This document shows positions 62,641 through 64,000 of a stretch of DNA of 64,000 nt, in pieces. Position numbers and translations under genes: made by a program. The notes beneath the pieces are model-generated. The model was given only the letters and a program-made list of their open reading frames with translations. It did no database searches and was not told the origin of the DNA. The DNA comes from Burkholderia cepacia (GTDB lineage Bacteria > Pseudomonadota > Gammaproteobacteria > Burkholderiales > Burkholderiaceae), in assembly GCF_029962485.1 (NCBI RefSeq), contig NZ_CP073638.1:2170001-2234000 (forward strand). The letters are read 5' to 3'. How positions within the stretch are numbered: the first letter of the stretch is position 1; every line of letters starts with the position of its first letter.

Positions 62641-62961
62641 GTGAAATCCATCATCGTCACCATTGCCGCCGCCGCTGCCGCTACCGCTCTCCTCGCCGCA
62701 CCGGCCGTGTCCTACGCACAATCGTCGCACTCGACGCTCACGCGTGCCCAGGTGCGCCAGGAGCTGTTCGACCTCGAATCGGTCGGCTACGTGCCGATCG
62801 CGGCCGACGGCGAGAACTATCCGGGCGACATCGTCGCCGCGCAGGAACGCCTGACCGCCAAGCGCCTCGCCGAACGCAAGAACGCCGAGGCAGCCTACGG
62901 GTCGAATGGCGCACCGGCTATGGAAGCGGGTACGCCGGCGGTTGCAACCGTGAAGCAGTAA
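62641..62961 (+). CDS. DUF4148 secreted protein
   Basis: The 106-aa product begins at GTG 62641 after GAGGAAACC. A signal peptide (MKSIIVTIAAAAAATALLAA, cleaved after SYA) precedes TLTRAQVRQELFDLESVGYV, the hallmark of DUF4148, a family abundant in Burkholderia. The mature part ends in a low-complexity Ala/Gly tail. The function of this family is unknown. Confidence 0.88.
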   Translation: MKSIIVTIAAAAAATALLAAPAVSYAQSSHSTLTRAQVRQELFDLESVGYVPIAADGENYPGDIVAAQERLTAKRLAERKNAEAAYGSNGAPAMEAGTPAVATVKQ

Positions 62962-63072
62962 CGCGCGCGGCCGGTCGCGTCGGGAAAGCGCGCCGCTCCG
63001 GGCGGCCCTCGGCCCGTCCGGCTAAAATACCGGCCTGCCGCGCGTCCCGCCGCGGCCGGAGGACATTCAATC

Positions 63073-64000
63073 ATGACCGCACGTCGCGGTGCCGCGGTCG
63101 CCATCGCACCCGGACACGAGACAGCCAGCCTGTCGAAAGCCCAGAACACGTTCAATACGCTCGTCAAGCAGATCGAAAAGCGGCGCGAGCGGCTTGGCGC
63201 CTGGGACGCCGTGATGCCGGCCTTCCAGACGAAATTCGTCGACGGGCTGCTGCCGCTCGAACAGGCCTCGACGGCGTTGCGGATCCGCTTGCTCAATCTG
63301 CTCGACGACGCATTCCTGCAGAAGGGCTTGAGCAAGGCCGAGCAGCGCACGCTGTCCGGGCTGATCGCCGACATGGCGCGCAACCTGCTCGACTTCAGCG
63401 ACGACGCGCAGTTGAAAGTCATCTACAACCGGCACCACGCAGCGGCCGACCATGCACCGGCAAGGCAAGAACCGGAGCCGATTCCGGACGTTGCACCGGC
63501 GGACGATCTCGATTCGCTGTCGCCCGACGAACTCGCCGAGCGCATGCAAGCGGAACTGGACGAGCAGTTCAGGCGCGACATGGCCGAGCACGAGGCCCGC
63601 GAAGCACAGCGTGCGAAGCGCAAGAAAGCGCCCCGGCAATCGGCCGCGCAAGCGAAGCGCGAGGCCGAGCAGGCCGAATCGAGCAAGTCGATCCGCGAGG
63701 TCTATCGCAAGCTCGCAAGCGCGCTGCACCCCGATCGTGAAACCGATCCTCAGGAACAGGCGCGCAAGACCGTACTGATGCAGCGGGTCAACCACGCGTA
63801 TGAGAAGGGCAATCTCCTGCAACTGCTCGAACTGCAACTGGAAATCGAGCAGATCGACCGGCGCGCGATCGACGGCCTGAGCGAAGCGCGGTTGACGCGT
63901 TACAACGGCATCCTGGAGGAACAGCTCCGCGAGCTGGATCAGGAGATTCAGCACGTCGAAACCGGCTTCCGGCGAACTTACGGGATCGCGCAGTCGGTCA
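63073..64000 (+). CDS. J-domain-like protein, cut by the window end
   Basis: The product starts MTARRGAAVAIAPGHETASL and continues open to the window end (309 codons). After an N-terminal helical region, a J-like segment carries YRKLASALHPDRETD with the HPD tripeptide at residues 219-221. The region around 140-200 is charged and coiled-coil-like. The HPD suggests cooperation with DnaK-type chaperones. The C-terminus cannot be seen. Confidence 0.75.
   Translation, partial: MTARRGAAVAIAPGHETASLSKAQNTFNTLVKQIEKRRERLGAWDAVMPAFQTKFVDGLLPLEQASTALRIRLLNLLDDAFLQKGLSKAEQRTLSGLIADMARNLLDFSDDAQLKVIYNRHHAAADHAPARQEPEPIPDVAPADDLDSLSPDELAERMQAELDEQFRRDMAEHEAREAQRAKRKKAPRQSAAQAKREAEQAESSKSIREVYRKLASALHPDRETDPQEQARKTVLMQRVNHAYEKGNLLQLLELQLEIEQIDRRAIDGLSEARLTRYNGILEEQLRELDQEIQHVETGFRRTYGIAQSV

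Overview
The window is high-GC chromosomal DNA from a Burkholderia-type beta-proteobacterium. The evidence is strong G/C at third codon positions, the dmp/pox-type phenol catabolic genes, PolB, a DUF4148 protein, KduI/KduD/KdgT, and a type VI secretion (T6SS) VgrG island. Genus assignment is inference from gene content and protein flavour; no rRNA, tRNA, CRISPR array or insertion sequence was seen.

Layout. 0.1-9.4 kb: an orphan branched-chain amino-acid binding protein, a histone-deacetylase-like amidohydrolase divergent from an Lrp/AsnC regulator, a small lipoprotein, malate:quinone oxidoreductase (mqo) behind a long structured leader, a zinc-ribbon protein translationally coupled to the RNA helicase DbpA, and a LysR/amidohydrolase divergent pair.

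9.5-25.9 kb: the centrepiece, a complete leftward 17-gene phenol meta-cleavage operon: dmpK-L-M-N-O-P (multicomponent phenol hydroxylase), dmpQ-B (ferredoxin and catechol 2,3-dioxygenase), a GlcG-like gene, dmpC-E-F-G-H-I-D, and an outer-membrane channel gene. It has a near-consensus sigma-54 promoter and two 16-bp DmpR-type upstream activator sites. The divergent dmpR-like activator keeps the phenol-pocket and zinc residues known from MopR. A GntR/FCD regulator sits 1 nt downstream of it. Phenol is expected to be converted to catechol, 2-hydroxymuconic semialdehyde and finally pyruvate plus acetyl-CoA.

25.9-42.3 kb: a mixed metabolic region with a PhnD-like binding protein, fatty acid desaturase, BenE transporter, NmrA-like oxidoreductase, two AraC and one LysR regulator, an NDH-2-like dehydrogenase, a MINPP-like lipoprotein phosphatase, an AlaX-like editing protein, a sterol-desaturase-family membrane protein, a candidate small RNA, and a CSS/EAL phosphodiesterase.

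42.3-46.3 kb: a pectin/uronate module, kduI-kduD-kdgR divergent from kdgT. Two matching operator-like sequences and a perfect inverted repeat lie in the divergent control region.

46.3-56.7 kb: a LysR/SnoaL-like divergent pair and a membrane protein, then a compact T6SS effector island: vgrG with a transthyretin-like C-terminal extension, a phospholipase D effector (Tle5 type), and two tandem Sel1-repeat lipoproteins that are probable immunity proteins. The second copy is shortened by a nonsense codon and its lost tail is still readable as decayed DNA. Part of the island is visibly more AT-rich than its surroundings.

56.4-64 kb: a cluster of very small genes around rpsU (S21) and cspA, including a 50-aa basic protein, then DNA polymerase II, a DUF4148 secreted protein and a J-domain-like protein cut by the window end.
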